Source: Candidatus Heimdallarchaeota archaeon
Lineage (GTDB): Archaea > Asgardarchaeota > Heimdallarchaeia > Hodarchaeales > Hodarchaeaceae
NCBI GenBank assembly: GCA_020353515.1
Contig: CP070695.1
Span: 1,207,537 to 1,271,536, forward strand
DNA: 64,000 nucleotides
Reading direction: 5' to 3'
This document shows positions 8,285 to 18,035 of the stretch, one piece after another (the stretch's first letter is position 1; each line of letters starts with the position of its first letter). The notes under the pieces were generated by a model, which was given only the letters and a program-made list of their open reading frames with translations, ran no database searches and was not told the origin of the DNA. Position numbers and translations under genes: made by a program.

Positions 8285-10042
8285 TTATTTCTTCTGTCTA
8301 AGCTCCTCCTCTTCTTTCAGAGCGCGTCGAAGAACCTTACCGACTTGGGTCATTGGTAATTCATTGCGAAACTCAATATAAGTCTCATCGTGAGGCTGCT
8401 TATATTTTACCAACTTTTCTTGGCAATATTCCAAGACCTCCGCTTTAGTAAGCTTTTCATCTGTTTTGGGAATAATAAAGACTTTGACAGTTTCTCCAAC
8501 TTTAGGATGAGGAACTCCAATGACAGCTGCATTCGAAATTTTGGGATGAGCAATAAGTACTTCTTCGATTTCCCTGGGATACGCCTTGAAACCTCCCACA
8601 TCAATCATATCCTTCTTCCGATCTGTTACATAGAAGTAGAAATCTTCATCATATTTACCAATATCTCCCGTTAAAAAGTAATTTTTTCCATCAATTTCTC
8701 TAAAAACTGCTTTAGTTTCTTCAGGTTTTTTGTAATACCCCTTCATCACTTGAGGACCATGAATTGCAATTTCTCCTTCTTCATTGGGGCCTAATCTTTT
8801 CGTACCCGTTTCAAGATCGACAATTATAGCATCTGTATCAGGATAAGGTATTCCTACTGATCCTTCTTTCTTCAAAGGTTTGTCACGACCAGGTGCTGCA
8901 GCCATGGGATTTGAGTGAGTAACTGGAGACGTCTCTGTTAAACCATAACCCTCTGATAAGTTCGCTCCTGTGACCTTTTCGTACTCTTGCAATACTGCCA
9001 GTGGTAGAGGAGCTGCTCCACTTGTGCTTACTATTAAGGAACTTAAATCGTACTCCACAAGCCTGGGATGACGCAATAACGCAATATATAATGTAGGGAC
9101 GGTATTAAAAATCTGGATTTTATATTTATCCAAGAGATATAAGATTTGATTGAAATTATCTTCACGAGGATCGAGCATCAATACACCTAGAGCCCCATAC
9201 TGAACACCCAAATTCATGGCAGTTGTTGCTCCGTAACTATGATAAAAAGGGAGTGACCCAATACCAACTGTTGTTCCTCGTTCGGGTCGAGGGTTCATCC
9301 AGACGGAACACTGTTCTACATTGGCCACAAGATTTCTATGGGTCAACATCGCTCCCTTTGGAGTTCCTGTTGTACCCCCTGTGAACATTATGACAGCTAC
9401 GTCCTCAGGTTTAGTATTAACTTTTGGTCTATCTGATACGCTATAATTATCATAAATTTCATGCATATAATAGTCTTGGGGCTCTTTCTTGCTAATTTTT
9501 CCAACCAAACCACCTAAGAACCTTTTTATTCCTGATAAGTATGGTTTTATAGAAGCTACAACAACAAATTCTAAACCAGTATTTCCTTGATCTCGAACTG
9601 TTTTACAAGTCTCATAAGGTTGAGCAGCTGAAGTTATCATATCTGCACAAACAATTCCTTTTGCCTCACTTTGTTGTAATTGTCCAGTCAATTCACTCGC
9701 GGGATATTGAAAATTTAACGAAACGACGGTAGCACCAGCTTTTAAGATGCCATAATAAGCTATTACAAACTCCACCATATTAGGTAAGAAAACTGCAACC
9801 TTATCTCCTGGTTTAACTCCTCGAACGACCAAGAAAGCGGAAAATTTGTCTGAGAGTTCTCCAAGTTCACGAAAAGTCACTTTTACAACTTTTTTAAAGT
9901 TAGTTGTATCAAGAATAAGGGCAGTATTCTCTGGGAAATCTTCAACTGTTCTATCTAAATTTGTGAAAAGAGGAATTTCGGGATAATCAATTGTTTTTGG
10001 AATTCCTTCCGGCCACAAAGGAATTTCGTTTGGATTTACCAA
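8285..10042 (-). CDS. Long-chain fatty acid-CoA ligase (AMP-binding)
   Basis: An adenylate-forming enzyme that activates a carboxylic acid with ATP and joins it to CoA. Visible motifs are MFTGGTTGTPKGA (phosphate loop), GYGLTETSPV, YFLTGDIGKYDED, the hinge DRKKDMIDVGGFKAYPREIE, and the C-terminal catalytic lysine in TQVGKVLRR. The length of 585 residues fits medium/long-chain acyl-CoA synthetases. It starts 36 bases after the end of the alcohol dehydrogenase gene on the same strand, so they may share a transcript. Chain length is not predictable; acetate or aryl acids are less likely given the fatty acid ligase-like sequence. It would feed the thiolase at 58.6 kb. Confidence 0.9.
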   Translation of the reverse strand: MVNPNEIPLWPEGIPKTIDYPEIPLFTNLDRTVEDFPENTALILDTTNFKKVVKVTFRELGELSDKFSAFLVVRGVKPGDKVAVFLPNMVEFVIAYYGILKAGATVVSLNFQYPASELTGQLQQSEAKGIVCADMITSAAQPYETCKTVRDQGNTGLEFVVVASIKPYLSGIKRFLGGLVGKISKKEPQDYYMHEIYDNYSVSDRPKVNTKPEDVAVIMFTGGTTGTPKGAMLTHRNLVANVEQCSVWMNPRPERGTTVGIGSLPFYHSYGATTAMNLGVQYGALGVLMLDPREDNFNQILYLLDKYKIQIFNTVPTLYIALLRHPRLVEYDLSSLIVSTSGAAPLPLAVLQEYEKVTGANLSEGYGLTETSPVTHSNPMAAAPGRDKPLKKEGSVGIPYPDTDAIIVDLETGTKRLGPNEEGEIAIHGPQVMKGYYKKPEETKAVFREIDGKNYFLTGDIGKYDEDFYFYVTDRKKDMIDVGGFKAYPREIEEVLIAHPKISNAAVIGVPHPKVGETVKVFIIPKTDEKLTKAEVLEYCQEKLVKYKQPHDETYIEFRNELPMTQVGKVLRRALKEEEELRQKK

Positions 10043-10078
10043 TTTAATTCACCATAGATTCAGAATTTGTTCAAGAAC

Positions 10079-11110
10079 TCAGTTGACTTCTATAAAAAGT
10101 TTCAACGCTTTATCTTTCTTTTCTTCAAGATATTGATATGCTTTGTCATAATCATTAAATCTGAAATGTTTTGTCATTAATGGTTCAAGTGCAACTTCCC
10201 CAGAATGAACTAATTCGATAGCTTTGAGATATTCTTTAGTTTGATACATGAGTAGACCAATAAGTCGTAATTCGTGGTCTTGTACCGTTGCTAAATCTAC
10301 AACAGGTTTATGGCTAAAAACTCCAACGATAATTATGTCTGTGCCTTTCCTAGCATTCTCAATAGCGTCATCAATTGTTTGATTACTCCCAACACATTCT
10401 ACAATTAAATCAGCCTTGTCAGGACCAAAAGCTTTCACTATCTCTTCAGATAAATTCTTCTTGATGGGATTTATAGTATAATCAATTCCAACTTTTTTGG
10501 CGATTTCCAGACGATATTCACTCACATCAGTTATTAATACCGATTTAGCCCCCAGAGCCTTTGCTGTCTGCGCTGTTAGATTACCAATGGTTCCTGCTCC
10601 TAATACAACTACATTTAACCCTCTTAAATTATCTGTTTTCGAGAAAACAGCACAAGCTACAGCCATTGGCTCAATCATTGCTCCTTGTTCATAGGACATA
10701 TCGTAAGGCAGTTTAACAACACGATTTGCTTCTGTAACAAAGAACTCGGATGCCATCCCAGTAGTTTGAAAGCCCATGACTTTTAATTTGTCACAGATAT
10801 GGTAATTACCGTGTGTACATGAATAACATTTTCCGCATACAACTTGGGGCTGAATAGTCACTTTATCCCCAATTTTAAGGTTGGCTATTTTTCTTCCTAC
10901 TTTTTCAATTATACCTGAAACCTCATGTCCTTGAGTAACTGGATATGCAGTAAGCGGATGTTTTCCATGATAAACGTGAATATCACTTCCACAAATCCCT
11001 ATACGCATTATTTTAATCATTACTTCATTTTCTTTTAATTCTGGGATTGGAATTTCGCGGAATTCAATTTTTCTTGGTTCAACCAAAATTTGTTGTTTCA
11101 TTGGTTTCAC
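10079..11110 (-). CDS. Zinc-dependent medium-chain alcohol/polyol dehydrogenase
   Basis: MDR superfamily, close in pattern to threonine, sorbitol and butanediol dehydrogenases. It should oxidise a secondary alcohol with NAD(P). GICGSDIHVYHG supplies the catalytic zinc Cys, GHEVSG the second ligand, and four cysteines from CGKCYSC to HICDKL form the structural zinc site. The Rossmann motif is VVLGAGTIGNLTAQ, followed by an acidic residue in ITDVSEYR, which favours NAD over NADP. The length of 343 residues is typical. It precedes the acyl-CoA ligase on the same strand. The substrate is not evident from sequence. Confidence 0.88.
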   Translation of the reverse strand: MKPMKQQILVEPRKIEFREIPIPELKENEVMIKIMRIGICGSDIHVYHGKHPLTAYPVTQGHEVSGIIEKVGRKIANLKIGDKVTIQPQVVCGKCYSCTHGNYHICDKLKVMGFQTTGMASEFFVTEANRVVKLPYDMSYEQGAMIEPMAVACAVFSKTDNLRGLNVVVLGAGTIGNLTAQTAKALGAKSVLITDVSEYRLEIAKKVGIDYTINPIKKNLSEEIVKAFGPDKADLIVECVGSNQTIDDAIENARKGTDIIIVGVFSHKPVVDLATVQDHELRLIGLLMYQTKEYLKAIELVHSGEVALEPLMTKHFRFNDYDKAYQYLEEKKDKALKLFIEVN

Positions 11111-11208
11111 ACTATGATAATTTCTTTTTATTTAGAGATAGTTAATCTTAACATTTATTTAATATCATCTTTATACAGAATGAAGAACAGATAATGGTTC
11201 TTACAATA

Positions 11209-12636
11209 TTATAAGAAACCATCCTTGTGGTAAGAGACCATTTTCGATCCTGCTTTAATCCATTCTTCAGAGGCCTCCCTAAAAATCTCCTTAGCTCGTT
11301 TATTTGCTTCATTAATTATTGCATATTCATCAATATTAAGAAATTGGTCATCAGCTAGGATTAGATTACCAGAGATTATTACATTATCGACCTCTTTTCC
11401 TGTTGATGAGTATATCAAATTTGGGATTAAATTTCTAAATGGTTCATCGATAATAGGCGTCATATTTAATTTTTCAAGATCAATCGTGATTATATCTGCG
11501 CGTTTTCCTACCTCAAGACATCCAATATTGTCTTTGAGATCGAGAGCCACAGCTCCTCCTATGGTTGATAATTGTAAGGATTGCCAAGGTGGTAACGCTG
11601 TTGGATCATTATTATTAATTTTAGTTAAAATACTAGCCATTCTTATTTCTTGGAACATATTATAGTGACCTGGTCCAGGAGCTTGGTCTGTTCCGAGAGC
11701 TGCTATCCCTCCAAGCTTCACATAATGACCGATAGGAGGAACGATGCCATCTATTACCGCAATAGATGTTGGACATCCAACCATCTTGACCCTCTTTTTT
11801 ACCATCAATGAACGTTCAGCTTTTGATGTGTCATGAATATGAGCAGCAACAAGATTATCCTCAAGTAAACCATTCTTTTCCAGTATTTTCACAGTCGTAT
11901 AGTCCGCACCAAAGCGACCTTGAATTTGGAGTCTCTCTCTTTCACCCTGTGCGACATGCATATGTATATTGCAATTTCGGTCTTTTGCCTGTTGTTTGAT
12001 GTCTGTAAGTAAGTCTAAAGAACAAAAGTCTAAAGCCTGGGGCCCATACATAACACTTACTAACTCTGTACCCTTAAATTCCTGAAAAAGATTGTTTGCT
12101 TTTTTTAGAGCGGCTGATCCTTTCGATCCATCAAATTCATAAAGATCTCTTGGCTTCAAATGGGCTCGATCAGAGCTAACCTCGTTGATCGTTTCAATTG
12201 CGACAACCCGGACTTTTAATGGCAAATAAACTTCTTGCACTAAAGATGAAACATTTCCTGCATATTCAGCAAAAGTAGTCGTTCCTGATCTCAAACCTTC
12301 CAAGACTGCGAGTTTTGAACCTAAGATATTATCTTCCTTCTTTAGATATCTTGCTAATGGTCCAATACCTTTATTCATCCATTCAATTTCAGGTAAATCC
12401 TGAGCACCTCCTCTTAAGAGAGTAAATCCTGTATGTGCATGAGAATTGATTAATCCAGGCATTGTGATGTGATTAGTTCCATCAATGATTCGGTCAGCTT
12501 TTTTATGATTCAAGTCACTAGATTTACCAATAAAACTAATTAAGCCATCTTCAATTCCCAAACTTCCATTGGGAATTATTCCTAACCCTTTTCCTTTGAA
12601 CGTTATTAACCAAGTATTTATTATTGCTATATCCAA
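11209..12636 (-). CDS. Amidohydrolase of the S-adenosylhomocysteine / methylthioadenosine deaminase family
   Basis: A metal-dependent deaminase or hydrolase of the TIM-barrel amidohydrolase superfamily. The TTG start reads MDIAIINTW. An N-terminal beta-sandwich leads into LINSHAHTGF (metal HxH), then HMHVAQGERE with a metal-binding His, HIHDTS, and the metal aspartate in GTDQAPGPG. The GKRADI element belongs to the closing sandwich domain. The second motif normally reads HVAE-T-x-x-E; here HVAQ replaces the first Glu, so base specificity may differ from that of the nucleoside deaminases. At 475 residues it is slightly longer than usual. It stands alone between the dehydrogenase and the kinase, both also on the minus strand. 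Confidence 0.8.
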   Translation of the reverse strand: MDIAIINTWLITFKGKGLGIIPNGSLGIEDGLISFIGKSSDLNHKKADRIIDGTNHITMPGLINSHAHTGFTLLRGGAQDLPEIEWMNKGIGPLARYLKKEDNILGSKLAVLEGLRSGTTTFAEYAGNVSSLVQEVYLPLKVRVVAIETINEVSSDRAHLKPRDLYEFDGSKGSAALKKANNLFQEFKGTELVSVMYGPQALDFCSLDLLTDIKQQAKDRNCNIHMHVAQGERERLQIQGRFGADYTTVKILEKNGLLEDNLVAAHIHDTSKAERSLMVKKRVKMVGCPTSIAVIDGIVPPIGHYVKLGGIAALGTDQAPGPGHYNMFQEIRMASILTKINNNDPTALPPWQSLQLSTIGGAVALDLKDNIGCLEVGKRADIITIDLEKLNMTPIIDEPFRNLIPNLIYSSTGKEVDNVIISGNLILADDQFLNIDEYAIINEANKRAKEIFREASEEWIKAGSKMVSYHKDGFL

Positions 12637-12730
12637 GATTCCAACCCTATCTTAAATGGAATCTAATGAATATTTATGAGTATTTTTCGAGTTGAAACCT
12701 CTCGGTCAGGCTGAACAAACACCCATCCTT

Positions 12731-13849
12731 TTATTTTAAACCCACTTTCCAACAATAATTTGCTAGAGCGATACAGGTTGCCATACGATCAAATGCCATT
12801 TCATCATCCATATTCGCACGTTTTTGGAGGAAAAGACCTTCTAGTAGGGCACACAATCCTAGGTGAAAGGAAAATACAGATTCATAATCCTCATAGATAT
12901 CATTGATTGATAGCTCAATTGTTGAAAGGTGCCTTTCATACCCTTCAATAAAGGATTGAACCTCCTTTCGGAATGTGTGTAAATTTCCATTCCTGTCGAA
13001 GTTATCGATTGCCGAATGGAGGAAGAAAGTGCCAACATCTTCCATTCTATCTGCTGATTGTTCTTTTTCTACATATTCAGGATCGATTAACCAAGTTTGA
13101 ATCTTCTTATTACCATTACCATCTCTCTCAATCGAGAATAATACATTCCCAGGATGAAAATCCCCGAAACCAGTCGTTCCCCCCGAATGTCCGTTTGATG
13201 AAAGAACCTTCGCTAATAAATTACTAGCTAGATCAATAAAATTCTTTTTCCTTTCTTCAGGTATAATCAATTCATTAAGCGTTTTTTTCAAAAGGAAAAC
13301 ATATCTTTCTTTTTCGATTGGCTTTAAAATATCTGAATGAAACTTAGACAGGGCTTCTCCAGTTAGAAATAGCTTTACCTCAGAATTTAATTCTGATTCA
13401 TAAAATGATTCCCCTTTTATTCCTTCAAAAATCAATATATGTCCATGCTCGAAAATAACACGGGGAGTTAAAACCCCAGTGTCCTTTAATTTACTCGCTA
13501 AATGATTTGTCAGCATTTTATTCTGCAAAGCCTCCTCTGGAGATGAAAATTTCTTTATCGCAATTTTTAAAGATAAACTTCCCAGTTCACTATTAAACTC
13601 GGCTGTTACTAATTGTAATCCTTTAGATCCAACTTTATGAATTGATGAAATTCCATTAAGGACTACAAAGCGAGATTTTTCCCCAAACTCTTTTAATTGA
13701 AGTTCATCAAAATAATCTTTCAAATTTTCAACAATCTCAGCTAAAATTTGCTTAATACGTTGTTTACGTCGTATATGCTCTGCTGCAGAATTATTTTCCA
13801 TTATGGCCTCAAAATTATCATCGCAATAGGGTTTCAAAAAGGTGTGCAA
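12731..13849 (-). CDS. Aminoglycoside phosphotransferase / choline kinase-like protein
   Basis: A protein-kinase-fold small-molecule kinase of 372 residues. The best signature is GFGDFHPGNVLF, corresponding to the catalytic HGDLHPGN loop, followed by WLIDPEYV with the metal-binding Asp. The N-lobe has a KIAIKKF lysine candidate. Homologues phosphorylate aminoglycosides, choline, homoserine or methylthioribose, or act on unknown metabolites. The catalytic loop has Phe in place of His before Gly-Asp, which is tolerated in some members. It is divergent from map across 140 bases. The substrate is unknown. Confidence 0.7.
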   Translation of the reverse strand: MHTFLKPYCDDNFEAIMENNSAAEHIRRKQRIKQILAEIVENLKDYFDELQLKEFGEKSRFVVLNGISSIHKVGSKGLQLVTAEFNSELGSLSLKIAIKKFSSPEEALQNKMLTNHLASKLKDTGVLTPRVIFEHGHILIFEGIKGESFYESELNSEVKLFLTGEALSKFHSDILKPIEKERYVFLLKKTLNELIIPEERKKNFIDLASNLLAKVLSSNGHSGGTTGFGDFHPGNVLFSIERDGNGNKKIQTWLIDPEYVEKEQSADRMEDVGTFFLHSAIDNFDRNGNLHTFRKEVQSFIEGYERHLSTIELSINDIYEDYESVFSFHLGLCALLEGLFLQKRANMDDEMAFDRMATCIALANYCWKVGLK

Positions 13850-13957
13850 ATAAACATCAGTAGCATAAATTTTGATAAAACTCTAGATCAAACTTCACCT
13901 TTTCTGCGCAAATGTAAGCACTATTCCTTTAAACATATTATCAAATAGTTTGATCTG

Positions 13958-13986
13958 TATTAAATGAACATGAAACTGGTGTTCAT
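13958..13986 (+). promoter_or_regulatory. TATA box and inverted repeat directly before map
   Basis: TATTAAAT at 13958-13965 is 25-32 bases before the map ATG at 13990, which is the spacing of a leaderless archaeal promoter; no ribosome-binding site is seen. A perfect inverted repeat, ATGAACA (13964-13970) and TGTTCAT (13980-13986) with a 9-base centre, overlaps the TATA end and reaches 3 bases before the ATG. It could be a repressor operator. Confidence 0.4.
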
Positions 13987-13989
13987 CTT

Positions 13990-14889
13990 ATGTCCTTGAC
14001 ACGTGAGGAACTTCATGATTTACTCCTAGCAGGTAAAGTGGTTCATTTAGCAATGGATCAAATAGCAAAATATGTGAAACCTAAGGTTTCAATTGGTTCA
14101 CTTTATGATACAATTGTTAAAATTATCACTACAACAAAAGGAGTCGACGTAGCATTCCCTCCTAATATTTCCATTAACGAAACTGCTGCTCACGATTCAG
14201 CTGGACCGATAGAAAAACGCGTCATTCCTAAGAAAGCCTTAGTAAAGATAGATATCGGCGCGAATGTTAATGGAATGTTGTCTGACACAGCTAAGACTTT
14301 TTCTACTGACGGGAAACATTTTCGCTTAATAAAATCAGCCAAGGACGCTTTGAATAACGCTATTGATATTATAAAGCCTAACCTTCGTGTTAGTGAAATA
14401 GGAGCAGTAATTCAAGAAACAATAGAAGATTATGGGTTTAAACCAATTGCGAATTTAACTGGCCATGAAATGAAAAAGGGAACTCTTCATGCAGGTCTAT
14501 CAATTCCTAGTGTCAAATCTGTTCCCTTTGCACAAAGATCAAAACTTAAAAAAGGTATGGTACTTGCTATTGAACCCTTTAGTACACCAGGAGGAGCAGG
14601 ATATGTAGAAGAAGGATCTACTCCTCCATTAATCTATTCATCCAAAGGAAATCCGAAAACAGATATTGGAAAGATTCTCGTTAAGAGGTATCAAAGACTC
14701 CCCTTTTCTCTACGCTCAGCTACCCTTTACTTAAAGAAAAAAAATATTTCGACTGACAATCTTAGGGAAATTATAAACAAAGACAATTTCTATGGGTATC
14801 ACCCATTAGTTGAAAAAACTCGTGGATTAGTAGCACAAGCGGAACACACGGTTTTAGTTACAAGTAATGGGGCAAGAATTATTACTTAA
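13990..14889 (+). CDS. map: Methionine aminopeptidase, type II
   Basis: Removes the initiator methionine from new proteins in the cytosol. The metal ligands of the pita-bread fold can be followed: VKIDIGANVNGMLSDTA (two aspartates), LTGHEMKKGTLH (histidine), LAIEPFSTPG (glutamate) and AEHTVLV (glutamate). The helical insert between the histidine and the third metal ligand marks the archaeal/eukaryotic type II. The length of 299 residues is normal for archaea. The start codon agrees with the family, and translation is probably leaderless given the promoter position. It is convergent with the HEAT-repeat gene, with only 6 bases between them. Confidence 0.95.
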   Translation: MSLTREELHDLLLAGKVVHLAMDQIAKYVKPKVSIGSLYDTIVKIITTTKGVDVAFPPNISINETAAHDSAGPIEKRVIPKKALVKIDIGANVNGMLSDTAKTFSTDGKHFRLIKSAKDALNNAIDIIKPNLRVSEIGAVIQETIEDYGFKPIANLTGHEMKKGTLHAGLSIPSVKSVPFAQRSKLKKGMVLAIEPFSTPGGAGYVEEGSTPPLIYSSKGNPKTDIGKILVKRYQRLPFSLRSATLYLKKKNISTDNLREIINKDNFYGYHPLVEKTRGLVAQAEHTVLVTSNGARIIT

Positions 14890-14895
14890 GAAGAA

Positions 14896-16890
14896 TTATT
14901 TGTCTGATATTTGTATTAAATTACTTTTTTTTCCCATTTGGGCTTCAATATTTAGTAATGCAAGACTACTAAAATAACGAATACTTGGATCCTTTTCTAA
15001 TTCGTAGTTAATAAGATTTATTAGCTCAGGAACGGCTGATATTCCTCCACGATAACCGAGGGCTTCAGCTGCTAATTCACGAACAGTATAAATACGATCA
15101 GTCTTGATAGCTCTTATCAATGTTGGTGTTATCAAAAAATCATGGCCCTCAAAGTGACCCAAAGCATGTGCACAGGTACTCCTTACAGCATTAGAATTAT
15201 CTTTCTGGAGTAAGGAAATTAAAGTATCAATAATTTCATATGTATACTCTTTATTTGTGACGAGATCTGGTGAATCAATAATTGCTGTGAGTAATTCAAC
15301 CGCTCGTTGGCGCCATTCATTCTCTAAATCTGGTTTTAAATAGCTTAATGCTAGAGGAACATCCTCAATATCTGCCCAAGAAGTCAATATTTCTAAAAAG
15401 AGGGGTGTGATCTTGTTATGAGTCTTATTATGTAAGAGTGAGCGAATTTGAGCTATATGATTTGTTGGATCCAAAATAGATATAGCCCAGGCTGCTTGTC
15501 GCTGCACAAAAGCATCCTCATCGTTTATTAACCTATCTAAGAGGAATAGAAAGGTTGAATCTTCTTTTAAATGTCCAAAAAATGAACAAATTGCTGCACG
15601 AAGTGAGAAAGATGGTGAAATTGCTAAAATTTCTTGAATATAGGGGAGATCATCATCTAAAAATTTTTGGTCGTCTTTTAAGATATGCACAAACTCTTCT
15701 AAAGCCTCAATCACTAATTCACGTAACGGAGTTCTATCTTTTCTGAAAATTGTTAATAAACAATTAGCTGCATGTGGTATAGAACTCATTCGAGCGAGTA
15801 ATGCTACCATTCCACTTCGAATACTTGATCCCTGTTCAATCGATCCAGCAGCAGAACAAATTCTTTGAATAAGCTCCGGAGGTGTTGGTTGAATCTGTTC
15901 TATAGACCACGCAGAGATAGATCGGACATATGAATCCTGATCTTCTAGTCCTTTGAGAAGAGCTGCTAACGCTTGTTGAGATTTTAAATTACCTAATGCT
16001 TCGGCAGAAGCTTCTCGTACAAAGAAGCTAACATCTGTCTCTAATGCCTCTGCTAGCTCAGGAAGAGCTTCAAAGGAGGAGATTGCTCCAAGAGCAGTAG
16101 CTGCGGATGCACGAACAGTGGCAATTCCATCATATTTTAATTTTTCAATTAATAAAGAAGATAATTCAATGACTCCCCAATTACCTATAATTTCAACAGC
16201 TTTTCTTCGTAACTCAGGATTATGATCCGTTTCCACAATCAATTCTAATAAATCAATTACTTCAGCATTGTGAGTTTTTCCTAAAGCATCTAATCCAATT
16301 TTTCGGAGGATAGGGCGTTCATAAGAAGTTTCGACTAGGTCAATCAGATAATGTAAGAGCTCATCAGGAAGACTCTGAGACTTATATGCAAGATGTAAAA
16401 TTCCTCGTAAGACTGAAGCTCTGATTTCATCGTTGAAACGATATTTATGTGTAGCTTCCATTAATGTTTTTTCAGCAATGTCTTCAGAACAGTACCCGAT
16501 TAATTCAAGACAATAGTTCAAGTGATGTTGTTCGTCTATCAATTTCTTAAGTCGAAGAGCAGTCTTAGTCGCAGCTGTACCCTCTGCTACTTTATGAAGA
16601 GTTGAAGAGAGAGTAATGAAAAGCTTATTAAGTGTTGCTTCATCTATTTCAGTTTCAAACCAATCCAACATCGCATCAAGTACATCAAAATGACCTTCGA
16701 GACTCATTGCAATAATTTCGCGAACATCTGGAGCTGGTGATTTAACCAACGACATTAGCTTCTGTGTTATAAGAGGTGAATTCCGTTGGGCAAGATGCGA
16801 GGCAACTAAGGCTTTTATTTGAATATCTGGATCCTCTTCAATAACCTCTAGGAGTACTTCATGAATCATATCAATATCAGGTGGTTCCAC
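14896..16890 (-). CDS. HEAT-repeat protein (PBS-lyase-like repeats)
   Basis: A 664-residue protein made of tandem helical repeats of about 30-38 residues. They carry recurring patterns such as VRASAATALG, VREASAEALG, VRSISAWSIE, VRSTCAHALG and VRELAAEALG. This makes an elongated solenoid that usually serves as a protein scaffold or adaptor. There is no signal peptide, membrane segment or enzyme motif, so a cytosolic place is likely. Repeats are clearest at residues about 200-330 and 560-650. HEAT scaffolds are a general feature of archaea and eukaryotes, and a specific partner cannot be named. Confidence 0.85.
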   Translation of the reverse strand: MEPPDIDMIHEVLLEVIEEDPDIQIKALVASHLAQRNSPLITQKLMSLVKSPAPDVREIIAMSLEGHFDVLDAMLDWFETEIDEATLNKLFITLSSTLHKVAEGTAATKTALRLKKLIDEQHHLNYCLELIGYCSEDIAEKTLMEATHKYRFNDEIRASVLRGILHLAYKSQSLPDELLHYLIDLVETSYERPILRKIGLDALGKTHNAEVIDLLELIVETDHNPELRRKAVEIIGNWGVIELSSLLIEKLKYDGIATVRASAATALGAISSFEALPELAEALETDVSFFVREASAEALGNLKSQQALAALLKGLEDQDSYVRSISAWSIEQIQPTPPELIQRICSAAGSIEQGSSIRSGMVALLARMSSIPHAANCLLTIFRKDRTPLRELVIEALEEFVHILKDDQKFLDDDLPYIQEILAISPSFSLRAAICSFFGHLKEDSTFLFLLDRLINDEDAFVQRQAAWAISILDPTNHIAQIRSLLHNKTHNKITPLFLEILTSWADIEDVPLALSYLKPDLENEWRQRAVELLTAIIDSPDLVTNKEYTYEIIDTLISLLQKDNSNAVRSTCAHALGHFEGHDFLITPTLIRAIKTDRIYTVRELAAEALGYRGGISAVPELINLINYELEKDPSIRYFSSLALLNIEAQMGKKSNLIQISDK

Positions 16891-17041
16891 TAAGATAACC
16901 TATTCAGAAATTCTTATTATTCAAAATTATGATGTTTAAACATTGATATAATAAAACATTTTAGTTAAGGTAAACAAAAATGCAATATTTGAGAAAATTC
17001 GTCTTTTTAAGATGGACTATGTCAAGATAGGTTATCCTCAT

Positions 17042-17076
17042 CTTTCAGACTGGGTTCCATAATGATGATCTGAAAG
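17042..17076. repeat. Inverted repeat downstream of the hydrolase gene
   Basis: CTTTCAGA (17042-17049) and TCTGAAAG (17069-17076) are perfectly complementary around a 19-base loop, 18 bases beyond the stop of the minus-strand hydrolase. A second, more distant pair, GATAACCTAT (16894-16903) and ATAGGTTATC (17027-17036), frames the same intergenic region. They may form a 3' stem or regulatory dyads. No U-run follows, so this is not a typical terminator. Confidence 0.35.
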
Positions 17077-17093
17077 GAATAGAAAATTGTATT

Positions 17094-17858
17094 CTACTTA
17101 GTTTTAATTAGAAACTCATAGAGGATATCATTAAATTGCTCTGAATGTTCATGAGCTATACCATGATCACTTTCAAGCTCAATTATTTTTGCTTTAGGTA
17201 AATGCTCTTTTAAGACTCTATATGTGATAGAAGGATTAACAGTATCTTTATTACCATGGATCATTAAGATGGGAACATCAATTTGCTCAAGTTGTTGAAT
17301 GTATTGATTTGAACCTTTATACTGCCGTTTTATGGAGATGTATGTCTTTATTTTCTGGACTCTCTTTACAATTCTCCATAAGATTGAGATTAGTAGACTT
17401 CTATTCTCACCACTTCGCTTTTCTTTGGCTAAAAAATTCCAAGACCGAGTTATCTTACCCAGAAAAGGCCTGGGACTCACCAGAACGATACTTTGAACAT
17501 TTTCAGGATATTTTATAGCATATTTCAATGCTAAGGTACCCCCTATACTATAGCCAACAAAAACTGGTTTTTGCTTAAGTTGGAGCTCATTTGTTATGAG
17601 CTCATGCATATCAAGAAGATGATCTTCAGTATGATGTTTTTCAACCTTTTTTCCAATACTAGATCTACCGTAACCTCTTAGATCTGGTGCAATAAGGTGA
17701 AATTGGGAAAATTGATTATTATTGAGTTGAGATCCCCAATGGGTTTGGGAGCTCCCTAAATATCCATGGACAAAGACGATTGGGTAACCTTCCCCATTCC
17801 GATAATAATATAGTTGGTAACCATCTCGAGTATAATAGGGCATCTTTCTGGGCTCCAA
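17094..17858 (-). CDS. Alpha/beta-hydrolase fold protein
   Basis: A cytosolic esterase-like hydrolase of 254 residues. Visible elements are the oxyanion loop FVHGYLGSSQTHWG, the nucleophile elbow GYSIGG with the catalytic Ser, the acid in IHGNKDTVNP and the catalytic His in ESDHGIAHE. The order and spacing are those of the common family that also holds bromoperoxidase-like and MhpC-like enzymes. It lies between the HEAT gene (203 bases away) and the divergent OLD nuclease gene. There is no evidence for a particular substrate. Confidence 0.88.
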   Translation of the reverse strand: MEPRKMPYYTRDGYQLYYYRNGEGYPIVFVHGYLGSSQTHWGSQLNNNQFSQFHLIAPDLRGYGRSSIGKKVEKHHTEDHLLDMHELITNELQLKQKPVFVGYSIGGTLALKYAIKYPENVQSIVLVSPRPFLGKITRSWNFLAKEKRSGENRSLLISILWRIVKRVQKIKTYISIKRQYKGSNQYIQQLEQIDVPILMIHGNKDTVNPSITYRVLKEHLPKAKIIELESDHGIAHEHSEQFNDILYEFLIKTK

Positions 17859-18035
17859 AGGCTGTAAAACAGTTCTGAATGGGACAGGGAGATATTTGAG
17901 GTTTCAATATTAAATTGCATTAGAAGGTGGATTGAACCATTTGTAATTACTTTATAAGTCTGGAAGGTTAGTTATCTCAAATTTATTGGGAGTTCGAAGT
18001 TCATATTTCCCAAGAAACACTTGAACTGATATATT

